From NCBI RefSeq assembly GCF_031844685.1, contig NZ_CP134605.1, positions 744,001 to 808,000 on the forward strand: 64,000 nt of DNA, in the 5' to 3' direction. The position numbers were made by a program, and so were the translations under genes. Below the pieces are notes generated by a model. It saw only the letters and a list, made by a program, of their open reading frames with translations. It made no database searches and was not told where the DNA came from. The stretch comes from Streptomyces sp. ITFR-21. GTDB lineage: Bacteria; Actinomycetota; Actinomycetes; Streptomycetales; Streptomycetaceae. This document shows positions 40,190 to 48,622 of the stretch, in pieces (positions within the stretch are counted from its first letter, which is position 1; every line of letters begins with the position of its first letter).

Positions 40190-41106
40190 GTGAAGACAAA
40201 CCTGGACACCCTCGCGACAGCACTCTATGCCCGGATCGACGAGGAGTTGCAGGCTTCGCCGTGGCTGCTGCCACGACGCCCGAAAGTGGGGATCGGGCCC
40301 AGGCTCAGTGACGCGGAACTGCTCACGCTCGCGGTGCTGTCGGCGTTGCCCGGGTACGCCTCCGAGCGGCGCTGGCTGTGCGCCGCGTCGACCGGGACTT
40401 CCGCGGTCTGTTCCCCTATGTGCCCGGGCAGTCCGGCTACGGCAAGCGGCTGCGCGCCGCATCGTCGCTGATCACCAGCATCATCCGGATCCTGGCCCGG
40501 GACACCTCGCTGTGGAGCGACGACGTGTGGCTCGTCGACTCCACACCGGTCGGCTGCGGCTGCTCCCGGGAGACCGCCAAACGCTCGGACCTGGTGGGCT
40601 GGGCCGAGTACGGCTACTGCGCGTCGCACTCACGGTACTTCTGGGGCCTGCGCCTGCACCCGGTCTGCACGCCCGGCGGTCTGCCGGTCCTGTTCGCACT
40701 GACCGGCGCGAAGGCCGACGAACGCGAGACCCTGCGCGACATGCTCGACACCGCCCCCGACGTGACAGCCTCCCATCCCCGGCAGACGATCATCGGCGAC
40801 AAGAACCACTACGGCCGCGAGTTCGAGCACGACCTCACCAAACGTCACCTGACACTGCTGAGGCCAGCCCGCAAGGGCGAGCCCGAGCGGGCCGGCGCCC
40901 ACCTGTTCAAACCGCTCCGGCAAGTCATCGAGTCGGTCAACCAGACCCTCAAGGGCCAGCTCGACCTCGAACGACACGGCGGCAGGACCCCAGCCGGCGT
41001 CACCGTGCGGGTCCTGTCGCGCATCCTCGCGCTCACCGCAGCAATCTGGCACAACGATCAGACCAACCAACCGGTGAAGCGATCACTGATCGCCTACGAC
41101 CACTAA
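40190..41106 (+). pseudogene. Frameshifted IS982-family transposase
   Basis: Two frames join to give a full IS982-type transposase: 40190-40380 (LDTLATALYARIDEELQ, then LSDAELLTLAVLSALPG) and 40378-41106 (RVDRDFRGLFPYVPGQSGYG, VDSTPV, IGDKNHYGREFE, IESVNQTLKGQLDLERHGG). The switch occurs at about 40378 through a small indel, so the gene is probably dead. Terminal repeats were not clear; the right end appears to abut the IS630 element. Confidence 0.8.
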
Positions 41107-41755
41107 CCGTGACCCCACCCCTTGGACTCAATTATCTTGTCCTGAGTCGTTGATTCGTGTGCAGTATGCGGCGAGATGTCGTCGGCGGTCTTCGTCCAGA
41201 CGAACGGCCTGGGGTTCTTGTTCCACTCGTTGATCCAGCCGCGGATGTCCCGTTCGAGCTCGTTGACGCTGCGGTGGGCCGAGCGGCGGAGTTTGCGGCA
41301 GGTCAGCTCGGCGAACCAGCGCTCGACGAGGTTGAGCCAGGACGCCGAGGTGGGAGTGAGGTGCAGATGGAAGCGGGGGTGCCGGAGCAGCCACTTCTTG
41401 ACCGGCTCGGTCTTGTGGGTGGCGTAGTTGTCCAGGACGAGGTGGAGTTCGAGGTCCCGGGGGACGGCGGCGTCGATGACCTTCAGGAAGCGGAGGAACT
41501 CCTGGTGGCGGTGGCGGCGAAGGTGCTGGGCGATGACCGAGCCGGAGACGATGTCCAGGGCGGCGAACAGGCTGGTCGTGCCGTGCCGGACGTAGTCGTG
41601 CGTCATCTTCGCCGGCACGGTCGGCGCCATCGGCAGCACCGGCCGGGTCCGGTCCAGGGCCTGTATCTGCGACTTCTCGTCCACCGCCAGGACCAGGGCG
41701 TTCTCCGGCGGGTGAGGGGCCTCGCATTTTCCGGACAGTGATCTGACAGTTTATT

Positions 41756-42679
41756 TCACGCGGCTATACGAAACTCCATGTATTCGGCGTGAACTTCTCG
41801 CGGTGGGCGGTATCCGACAGCCGAGTGGAGGCGTTTGTGATTGTACCAGAGTTCGATGTATCGGGTGATGTCCTGTCGGGCGTCCTCTCGGGTCGGGTAC
41901 GTCACGCGGGAAACCCGCTCGTTCTTCAGAGCGCCGAAGAATGATTCCGCCATCGCGTTATCCCAGCAGACGCCGGTACGTCCGGATGACCGGCGGAGTC
42001 CGAACCGTTTCAGCGTCGCCGCGAACTCGGCGGACATGTAGTTCGATCCGCGATCGGAGTGGAATATTGCACCGTCGGCGAGTTTCCTGTTCCGCGCCGC
42101 GTTGCGGATGGCCTGGGATATGAGAGGAGTTTGGTAGTGGTCGTCCATCGCGTAGCCGATGACTTCCTTCGTGCAGCAGTCGATGACGGTCGCGAGATAA
42201 AGCCATCCTTCTCCGGTTTTTACGTAGGTTATGTCGCCGACGAGTTTTTCGCCGGGCGCGTCGGCGGTGAAGTTCCGGCTGACAAGGTCCGGCACGTCGC
42301 TGGCTGCGGCCTGGGTGAGCGACCACCGCTTCGGCTCGGGCTGGCAGGGCACCAGACCCAGCTCACGCATCAGCAGGCGGACCAGCTCCAGGCCGGCGGG
42401 GCGGCCCCAGCGGACGAGCTGGGCGTGGACGCGCCGGTATCCGTAGGTGCTGTCCGACATGTCGAATGCCTTCTTGATGAGCAGTTTCAATTCCTCGCGC
42501 CGCTGGGCTGTGGCAGAATCCGGGCGGTTCCGCCATTCGTAGTAGCCGGACTTGGACACGTCGAGCCGTTCACACATGAACTCGACGGGATGCGCGTACT
42601 CCGTGGTGTCGAGCCGCATCGTTTCGATGAACTCGTACCTGCTCGCTACCGGGGATCCTTCGCGAAGTACGCCGCGCAT
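41756..42679 (-). CDS. IS3-family transposase OrfB (DDE domain)
   Basis: The protein has up to 307 residues in the -1 frame relative to orfA. The rve integrase core carries Asp in VGDITYVKTGEGW, Asp in IFHSDRGSNYMS and Glu in DNAMAESFFGALKNE. Its first codons overlap the end of orfA at a run of six A (+ strand T6 at 42679-42684), so the active OrfAB is probably made by -1 frameshifting. Confidence 0.9.
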   Translation of the reverse strand: MRGVLREGSPVASRYEFIETMRLDTTEYAHPVEFMCERLDVSKSGYYEWRNRPDSATAQRREELKLLIKKAFDMSDSTYGYRRVHAQLVRWGRPAGLELVRLLMRELGLVPCQPEPKRWSLTQAAASDVPDLVSRNFTADAPGEKLVGDITYVKTGEGWLYLATVIDCCTKEVIGYAMDDHYQTPLISQAIRNAARNRKLADGAIFHSDRGSNYMSAEFAATLKRFGLRRSSGRTGVCWDNAMAESFFGALKNERVSRVTYPTREDARQDITRYIELWYNHKRLHSAVGYRPPREVHAEYMEFRIAA

Positions 42680-42936
42680 TTTTTCAGGAAGACGTTCTCC
42701 ATCTCCAGTTCACGGATACGCCGGTCCTGTTCCTTCAGGCGTGCCCGCTCATCTAGCGTCAACGGCGAACCTGCCGCTGGCTCGTTCTGCTTCTGGTACT
42801 TCTTCACCCAGCCCCGGAGCGTCTCCGGGTTCAATTCGAGCTCGCGGGCCGTCTCAGAGATGGTCCTACTGGACTGGAGTGCGACCCGGACAGCTTCCTC
42901 ACGGAACTCCGGGGTGTACTTACTGGGTGGCGCCAC
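42646..42936 (-). CDS. IS3-family transposase OrfA
   Basis: This 96-residue protein has an HTH (YTPEFREEAVRVALQSSRT, LNPETLRGWVKKYQKQN) and a leucine-zipper-like end (IRELEMENVFLKKCAAYF). It overlaps orfB by 34 nt. The AAAAAA slippery run lies in its LKK codons. Confidence 0.92.
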   Translation of the reverse strand: MAPPSKYTPEFREEAVRVALQSSRTISETARELELNPETLRGWVKKYQKQNEPAAGSPLTLDERARLKEQDRRIRELEMENVFLKKCAAYFAKDPR

Positions 42937-43569
42937 TTCGTGCTTCCTCGTTTCCTTGACAGGACAACCCTATTGGGTCCCTGTCCGGAAGCTTCGGGGC
43001 ACCTCAGGGGACAGGTAAATGCCCACCACGTCGCGGACTTTGGTCACGAACTGCGGGTCGGTCGACAGCTTCCAGGTCTCCACGATGTGCGGCTTGAGAC
43101 CGAACGCCCGCCAGATCCGCGAGACCGCCGACTGCGACATGCCCGCCGCCTGGGCCATCGAACGCGTCGACCAGTGCGAATCACCCGTCGGCGGCGCCTG
43201 GTCGAGTGTCCTGGCGACCAGGGCCTCGACCTGCTCGTCTGTAATCTTCCGCGGCGCTCCCGCACGCGGCCGGTCCACCAGGCCCCCCAGCCGGTCCGCG
43301 ACGAACCGGGACCGCCACTTGCGCGCCGTCTCCCTCCAGGCACCCAGGTCATCCGCAACCTGCGCGTTCGACAGACCCTCCGCACACGCCAGCACGATCC
43401 TCGACCGCAGCACCAGCGCCTGAGAAGCGGTCTGCTTGCGCGACCAGCCCCGCAGCACCCTGCGTTCGTGATCGGACAACTCCAACGGTAACGGCTTCGG
43501 GCCAGGCACCGACCCACCCTACAACCGCAAGCGAACTACCGACTCAGGACACTAGTTGTCCAACTATGG

Positions 43570-43641
43570 TGGGCGATACTGGGATCGAACCAGTGACCCC
43601 TTCGGTGTGAACGAAGTGCTCTCCCGCTGAGCTAATCGCCC
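43570..43641 (-). tRNA. tRNA-Val (anticodon CAC)
   Basis: This 72-nt cloverleaf has acceptor GGGCGAT/ATCGCCC, anticodon loop TTCACAC and T-loop TTCGATC. CCA is encoded at 43569-43567. It is identical to the copy at 52426. Its 3' end faces the island that contains cassette A. Confidence 0.96.
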
Positions 43642-43653
43642 GGGACGGGTTGA

Positions 43654-43683
43654 ACCATACCGTTCGACGGGCGCGGGATTCAA
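43654..43683 (-). promoter_or_regulatory. Promoter of tRNA-Val
   Basis: On the minus strand, TTGAAT (43683-43678) and TATGGT (43659-43654) are separated by 18 bp and lie 12 bp upstream of the tRNA 5' end. This is a good vegetative-sigma match. Confidence 0.65.
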
Positions 43684-44162
43684 ACGGCATGGGCGGCTTC
43701 GGCGGCGGGCCGGGTCAGGCCGGTCAGGTGGGCCAGCAGGCCCGAACGGCCGGCGCGCAGCATCACGGCCTGGTCGGCACGGAAGAGCGGGCGGCAGGGT
43801 AAGGCGAGCGGGCGCATGAGGCGTTTGCGGACGACGACCTCCTGCTCGAAGAGCAGGTGGGTGCCGGGGACGGGTGGGGCGGGGTGGACGGTCCGGCGGA
43901 CCAGCCCTCCAGGTCGCCGGCCAGGGCGACTTCGAGGATCCGCCGCTCGGGGGGTCGTGGCGGGTGGAGCGGGCGGTGACGTTCAGGTCGTACGGGAGGG
44001 CCGAGCGGAAGCGCAGCACGCCGCTGGTGTCGCCGTTCTGCCGGACCTCGCGGACCTGGGGCCGCCATCGGGGTAGCGGTCGGGTCGTTCCAGTACGCGG
44101 TAGACGGCGTCCGGCTCGGCGTTGAGGTGCCACGAGCTGCGGAACCGGGCGTGCGTTGCCAT
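43680..44162 (-). pseudogene. SRPBCC (polyketide cyclase-like) protein with multiple frameshifts
   Basis: From ATG 44162 the protein begins MATHARFRSSWHLNAEPDAV, then shifts frame at about 44070 to give WRPQVREVRQNGDTSGVLRF, again near 43950 to give ERRILEVALAGDLEGW, and once more to reach HLLFEQEVVVRKRLMRPLAL and the stop at 43680. At least three indels have broken one SRPBCC gene of ~160 codons. Its stop overlaps the -35 element of tRNA-Val. Confidence 0.75.
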
Positions 44163-44245
44163 GCTCGAAGCCCGCAACTGCAAACGAAGTGGGAGCGTCG
44201 GTCGATGACACATGCGTTCGGTTGCAACGCTCTACGCTGCCGACC

Positions 44246-44806
44246 ATGCCTGACATCGACAGCGTGACGTTCACCCACCACGACGGCCAGGAGGCCGCAC
44301 GGCTCATCGGCGTACTCAGTAGTGCGTACGCCGACGCGTACGACGTTGAACCGAGCAGCCACAAGGCCACGGCCTTCGAGGAGCGGGCACGTAAGCAGTT
44401 CGACCGGTCCGGCTTCGACCTGGTGACGGCGCATGCTGCCAACATGCTCGTGGGGTTCGCGTTCGGGTACCGGCTCAAGGCCGGTGACACGCACTGGTGG
44501 GGCGGTGTCGAGCCGGAGCCCTACGCCGACTTCCTGGCCGAGAGCGGCTCGCGGACGTTCGTACTGTCGGAGATCGAGGTACGCCGTACCTGGCAGAGCC
44601 AGGGAATCGGCCGGCGGCTGCACGACGCCCTCCTCGGCGACCGACCCGAGGAACGCGCCACCCTGGCGACGGGCCCAGACGCGCCCGCCCAAGCCGTCTA
44701 CGAGGGTTGGGGGTGGCGGAAGGTCGGCCGTATCCCCGGCGACGATGGCGACTACCTTTCGGCTTACGACCTGTTCGTGCTGCCGTTGGACTTCGCAAAA
44801 CCGTAG
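44246..44806 (+). CDS. GNAT-family N-acetyltransferase
   Basis: The protein has 186 residues from the ATG at 44246. The acetyl-CoA loop reads VRRTWQSQGIGRRLHDALL, the expected Q/RxxGxG/A motif, followed by ATGPDAPAQAVYEGWGWRKVG. The substrate is unknown. It has no obvious ribosome-binding site and may be leaderless. It is one of the few intact non-mobile genes between the two tRNA-Val copies. Confidence 0.85.
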   Translation: MPDIDSVTFTHHDGQEAARLIGVLSSAYADAYDVEPSSHKATAFEERARKQFDRSGFDLVTAHAANMLVGFAFGYRLKAGDTHWWGGVEPEPYADFLAESGSRTFVLSEIEVRRTWQSQGIGRRLHDALLGDRPEERATLATGPDAPAQAVYEGWGWRKVGRIPGDDGDYLSAYDLFVLPLDFAKP

Positions 44807-44931
44807 TCGCACGCAGGCCGGCCAACACCAAATGGTCGCTCATCTGCAAAACTACGGCTCGGCTAAGATGACCGTCACCATAACGTTGGTGCGTCTCAAT
44901 CGGACGGTGTGAAGTCCTTCCGCACGCTTCC
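44807..44931. other. Short AT-richer spacer
   Basis: The spacer contains a 14-codon open frame at 44870-44911 (MTVTITLVRLNRTV) preceded by a -10-like GGCTAAGA. It may be the truncated start of a lost gene. Confidence 0.3.
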
Positions 44932-46488
44932 TTACGCTTTTAGTTGACCGACCCCATAGTCACGCAGGGCCTCATCGAGTCGCCTGACAGATCTCGTACG
45001 CTGCCACGGTGAAAGGCTTGTGCGCACATCTCGAATGGTCTGTTCAAGCCGAGGTGAGCGGTTAACCGCCGTGATGCGCGCTGCATCACCGATAATCTGC
45101 GACGCCTCGTGTACGTCACCTTGCAACACATGAGCCTTTGCTTGGTAGGTCAGCGTGTGCGTGTAGTCCCGTACGTTTGTCAGGTCGAGCATCGGGAGCG
45201 CTGTTGCGGAGGCGTGCAGCGCGTCGGACGGGTCGTTGAGCTTGAGGCTGACTTCGCTTCGCGTAGCCCAGTAATAGGACTCGTCGTAGAAGTACCACCA
45301 TGACGCCAGCGGCTCGCTGCTGCCGAAAACCTCCTCTGCGGCTGTGCGTTCGGCATCGAGCGCTGCCCGTGCCTTGGTGATGTCTCCAGCAGCCGCAAAG
45401 GCTCGTGCTGCCACATCTGCCGAGTAGGCACGCGCCATGTGACTGTCGGATTGCGTGGCCCATGCCTGAGCGGCAATGGCGTGGTCGATTCCGACTCGGG
45501 GTTTACCCTGCCAAGTTGCAAGCTGGCTCATGGTGCTCAAGATGTACGTCACCAACTCGACGTTCTCGGCGTCATGGGCGGCAGTGCGGGCGTCGTCGTA
45601 GTAGTACGCGGCGGCCCGGTAGTCCCCAATGTCGAACAGCTCCCAGCCGACAAGCTGGCTGAGTTCGGCGTACAGCGACAGCACTTGCGGTCGAAGATGG
45701 CTCGGGGCGTTGACCGCAAACTCCCCGATCACTTTGCGCTGAGCAAGCGCCGTTTGCAATGCGACCTGCGGGCCGAGTACGTCACCTTGCATACGGAAGC
45801 TCTTAAGCCCCCGCTCCGCCTGAGAGATTGTGACGGCATCAATCCGGCGCGGGTCGTTGAGGGCGTGTGCTGCTCGGTCGCGTCCGTCCGCGTCGGCCAT
45901 GTCGAGGAGGGGCGCGGCAGCGGCAACCGTCAGCGCCGCGCTGATCTTCTGCAACAGCTCTCGACGGTTCATTTCGCCAGGCACGCCTTGCACCCACATG
46001 ACGACCTCCTCGGCCAGTTCCACGTAATTTATATCAGCGGCGAATCGCGTGAGCGTATCGGCAATTGCCGGGACTAACGTTAGCGGTGTGGCGTTGCCGC
46101 TCATGGCGGCTAAGGCGCTGCTACGTGACGTTCCCGTCTTCGGGCCGTAGTTCGGCATATCCGTCAGTAGTTCGCTGACGGCACACTCGTATAGCTGCGC
46201 CAGACGATTAAGCGTAGGGAACGAGGGTGCATGTCCAGTCGGGCCGGGCCACAACTCCCAGGTCGAGAAGTTCTTGAACGTCTTCGGTTCGTCCGGCCAC
46301 TGAGCGTTCCAGGTATCGGCGGCTTCGCGCTGGCTCCAACCACGCGCAAGCCGATGCGCCACCCGAGGGTTGACGCGGTACCGGCCGCAGAACTCGGCCG
46401 CCACCTGTGCCCAGCTCCGCCCCTGGGCGCGTAGTTCCTGGGCGGCCTGGGTCTGCTCTTGCCGACGGCTACGAGGCTTGACAGCCAA
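44932..46488 (-). CDS. Cassette B regulator: large HTH/TPR transcriptional regulator
   Basis: The protein has 518 residues from the TTG at 46488, 5 nt after GGGAGG. The N-terminal ~110 residues hold an HTH-type region (ELRAQGRSWAQVAAEFCGRY, NRLAQLYECAVSELLTD). The rest is TPR-like helices (FDIGDYRAAAYYYDDARTAA, AARAFAAAGDITKARAALDA). It belongs to the Streptomyces Xre/TPR regulators. It is divergent from the cassette B operon. A decayed paralogue lies at 61133 in the same divergent relation to cassette C. Confidence 0.85.
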   Translation of the reverse strand: MAVKPRSRRQEQTQAAQELRAQGRSWAQVAAEFCGRYRVNPRVAHRLARGWSQREAADTWNAQWPDEPKTFKNFSTWELWPGPTGHAPSFPTLNRLAQLYECAVSELLTDMPNYGPKTGTSRSSALAAMSGNATPLTLVPAIADTLTRFAADINYVELAEEVVMWVQGVPGEMNRRELLQKISAALTVAAAAPLLDMADADGRDRAAHALNDPRRIDAVTISQAERGLKSFRMQGDVLGPQVALQTALAQRKVIGEFAVNAPSHLRPQVLSLYAELSQLVGWELFDIGDYRAAAYYYDDARTAAHDAENVELVTYILSTMSQLATWQGKPRVGIDHAIAAQAWATQSDSHMARAYSADVAARAFAAAGDITKARAALDAERTAAEEVFGSSEPLASWWYFYDESYYWATRSEVSLKLNDPSDALHASATALPMLDLTNVRDYTHTLTYQAKAHVLQGDVHEASQIIGDAARITAVNRSPRLEQTIRDVRTSLSPWQRTRSVRRLDEALRDYGVGQLKA

Positions 46489-46689
46489 CGGTCCTCCCAC
46501 GTCTGCTACGCGTGCACGGTTCCTCTGCTTGAACGGTAACGCCGAAATGTGGGGCAGCAACACACCAGCAAAAGTTGGTGGTTGAACCGGGAAGTTCTGC
46601 GCGGCACCTGCCCTCGCCACACGGTGTGTTGGCGATCACGAGCGGCTGACAGTGGGTAGCCCGAGAGCCCCCAGCCGCAGGGAAGCGCA
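46489..46689. promoter_or_regulatory. Conserved divergent control region of cassette B
   Basis: These 201 bp between the TPR regulator and gene 1 are strongly similar to the 199 bp at 60934-61132 in reverse orientation. Conserved blocks include TTGAACGGTAACGCC (46529-46543), GGTTGAACCGGGAAGTTCTG (about 46580-46599) and GGCTGACAG near gene 1. The repeated TTGAAC half-sites could be operators. Confidence 0.6.
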
Positions 46690-47385
46690 ATGCACCAGTC
46701 ATCAAGCTCGCACCTCACTACGCTCCGCAACCCCGACCGCCCCCCGATCGGCACGCTTCGCCTGACTGACCGTGTGCCGTTTATCGCCTCATGGTCGGCG
46801 GAGACGGCCGCCCAACCCGAAGTCACCATCCGCCGGGGCCGCTTGGCTTACGTCAACGAACGCCCGTGGGACCGCGACAGCAACGGCATCCTCTGGCGTC
46901 GAGTGCCGAGCATGCCCGGCAAGGGCAAGCCCCAGTACGCCAAGATTCACTTTCTCCGCCAGCGCCAAGCCATGGAGAGCCTGCTCTGCCAGGTCTGCGG
47001 TCAACCCGCCAAGAACGACGCCAGCCCTGACGGCGTGCTGTGGCTGCTGAGCGAGGACCCCGACGACCGGAGCACCTGGCCGGCTGACATGGTGACCGGC
47101 CACCCGCCGGTCTGCCTGTCGTGCGGCTGGTTGTCGGTACGTGTCTGCCCACATCTGCGGAAGCAGTACGCCGCGGTACGCGTTCGCCGGTTCAGTTTGA
47201 GCGGTGTGCACGGTGTGCTGTACCGCCCGAGCTACCCGGCCCCCGTGCCCCAAGACGTTGGGACCCTGGACTTTGGTGACCGCCGTATGCCGTGGCTGCA
47301 AGCCGCCCAGTTCATGATGCGCCTGGACGAGTTCAAGCTCGTGGACTTGGAAGCCGAATACCACGCCTACGGTGAGGGACGTTGA
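46690..47385 (+). CDS. Cassette B gene 1: CxxC/CxxC protein
   Basis: The protein has 231 residues from ATG 46690 behind GGGAAG. It is a paralogue of the 38308 protein, with LCQVCGQPAK and PPVCLSCGWL cysteine pairs, a shared LTDRVPFIASWSAE N-terminus and the CPHLRKQYAAVRVRRF motif. It looks intact. Its stop overlaps a TTG of gene 2; the likelier gene 2 ATG is at 47388. Confidence 0.85.
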   Translation: MHQSSSSHLTTLRNPDRPPIGTLRLTDRVPFIASWSAETAAQPEVTIRRGRLAYVNERPWDRDSNGILWRRVPSMPGKGKPQYAKIHFLRQRQAMESLLCQVCGQPAKNDASPDGVLWLLSEDPDDRSTWPADMVTGHPPVCLSCGWLSVRVCPHLRKQYAAVRVRRFSLSGVHGVLYRPSYPAPVPQDVGTLDFGDRRMPWLQAAQFMMRLDEFKLVDLEAEYHAYGEGR

Positions 47386-47647
47386 CCATGGAACTCGCCA
47401 CCCACCTCACCGAGACCCGCGACAACTTCCAGCGCCTCGTCTCTCAACACACCGACCCGGAGACCGACGACAGCGGGGTGTACCTCGAAACCCTGCTCGC
47501 CCAATGGCTGTACCTCGGCAGCGGCATTGAGGACACGGCCGCCAACTACCACCACTTCTTAGTCGCTGTTGTCGTTCCGGTCCTGAGAGATGCGTGTCGA
47601 ACGGGAGTCCCGATTGGGTGGTCTCGGAGGCTTGGGCGCATAGAGGT

Positions 47648-47703
47648 GGGGCCTCCTGAACAGCTCGTTGGTGTCGAATCACCGAGCAACATCAGGAGGC
47701 CCC
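47648..47703 (+). promoter_or_regulatory. Hairpin that buries the transposase ribosome-binding site
   Basis: GGGGCCTCCTGA (47648-47659) pairs perfectly with TCAGGAGGCCCC (47692-47703), with an inner GCTCG..GGTG/CACC..GAGC stem. The right arm contains AGGAGG (47694-47699), the Shine-Dalgarno of the transposase GTG at 47705. A transcript entering from outside would fold and block translation, while one starting inside the loop would not. This mechanism is known for IS10-type elements and is inferred here. Confidence 0.65.
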
Positions 47704-47704
47704 G

Positions 47705-48622
47705 GTGCCGCAGTGTTCCGTCTCGACGGCAGCACAGTCCAGTTGGGTCGCCCGGGAGTGTGACTGTCTGGCTCACCGGTTCGGAAACGCCGCCGACAAC
47801 GGAACGCGTCAGCAGTGTTATCCGTCGGACATGACGGACGCCGAGTGGGCTGCTGTTCGGCCACTGCTGCCGGTACCGGGCTGGATGCGCGGGCGGGGCG
47901 GGCAGCCGGAGGCGTACTGCCACCGGGCAATACTGGACGCGGTCCGCTATCTGGTCGACAACGGAATCAAGTGGCGTGCGATGCCGGCTGATTTCCCGCC
48001 GTGGGACCGGGTCTACGCGTTCTTCCGCCGCTGGCGCGACCATGGCCTGGCCCGGGAGTTCCACGACCGGCTGCGCGGGCAGGTCCGTACCCGTGTCGGC
48101 CGGGACAGCGAGCCGACGGCCGGGGTGATCGACTCACAGTCGGTCAAGGCCGATGCCGTCGTCGGCACCGACAGCCGCGGCTTCGACGGCGGCAAGCTGA
48201 TCAACGGCCGAAAGCGGCACATCGTCGTCGACACGCTCGGCCTGCTGCTTGGCGTGATGGTCACCGCCGCGGATATCGGCGATCGCACCGCCGCGACGGT
48301 CCTGCTCCAGCGGGTGGCCGACGCGCACCACCGCCTGGCCCTGGTCTGGGCCGACAGCGGCTACACCGGAAGCCTCGTCGAGCACTGCCTGGCCGTACTC
48401 GCCCTGGTCCTGCAGGTCGTCAAACGCAGCGACAACCAGAAGGGCTTCGTGGTGCTGCCCAAACGGTGGATTGTGGAGCGCACGAACGCCTGGCTGATGC
48501 GCACCCGCCGGCTGGCCCGCGACTACGAGCGCCGCACCACCACCGCCGAGGCGATGGTCTACTGGTCGATGACCCTGCTCATGACCCGCCGCCTGGCCCG
48601 GACACACCCGCAGCAGGCGTGA
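47705..48622 (+). CDS. IS5-family transposase
   Basis: The protein has 305 residues from the GTG at 47705, with AGGAGG 5 nt before it; an ATG at 47831 would give 263 residues. The DDE residues lie in VIDSQSVKA, VWADSGYTG and KRWIVERTNAWL. The N-terminal domain has MTDAEWAAVRPLLPVPGW and GIKWRAMPADFPPW. It looks intact, so the element may be active. Confidence 0.92.
   Translation: MPQCSVSTAAQSSWVARECDCLAHRFGNAADNGTRQQCYPSDMTDAEWAAVRPLLPVPGWMRGRGGQPEAYCHRAILDAVRYLVDNGIKWRAMPADFPPWDRVYAFFRRWRDHGLAREFHDRLRGQVRTRVGRDSEPTAGVIDSQSVKADAVVGTDSRGFDGGKLINGRKRHIVVDTLGLLLGVMVTAADIGDRTAATVLLQRVADAHHRLALVWADSGYTGSLVEHCLAVLALVLQVVKRSDNQKGFVVLPKRWIVERTNAWLMRTRRLARDYERRTTTAEAMVYWSMTLLMTRRLARTHPQQA

Larger units (their letters stand above)
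41713..43006 (-). mobile_element. Complete IS3-family element (1,294 bp)
   Basis: Imperfect 26-bp inverted repeats lie at 41713-41738 and 42981-43006 (21 of 26 match, sharing TTCCGGACAG inside). The element is flanked by a GGG target duplication (41710-41712 and 43007-43009). It contains overlapping orfA and orfB and looks intact and recent. Confidence 0.9.
41103..43509 (-). pseudogene. IS630 transposase split by IS3
   Basis: The N-terminal half (43509 down to 43007) holds two HTH motifs (LSNAQVADDLGAWRETARKW, AAGMSQSAVSRIW). The C-terminal half (41709-41103) holds the DDE domain (LAVDEKSQIQAL, LVLDNYATHK, SASWLNLVERWFAEL). Joining them across the IS3 gives an uninterrupted 369-residue protein reading GIYLSPPENALVLAVDEKSQ at the junction. 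The last codons run through the terminal repeat into flanking DNA. Confidence 0.9.
41138..43551 (-). mobile_element. IS630-family element, interrupted by an IS3 element
   Basis: Terminal inverted repeats at 41138-41157 and 43532-43551 match at 17 of 20 positions (TGTCCTGAGTCG core). Without the internal IS3 and one 3-bp duplication the element is ~1.1 kb, normal for IS630. It sits between the IS982 remnant and the 3' end of tRNA-Val. Possible TA target dinucleotides lie just outside both ends. Confidence 0.8.

Noticed and set aside
43564..44490. 308-codon minus-strand frame covering tRNA-Val
   Set aside because: It joins pieces of a frameshifted SRPBCC gene and reads through the tRNA gene, giving the tRNA-derived ending LAQRESTSFTPKGSLVRSQ. 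Not a real protein.
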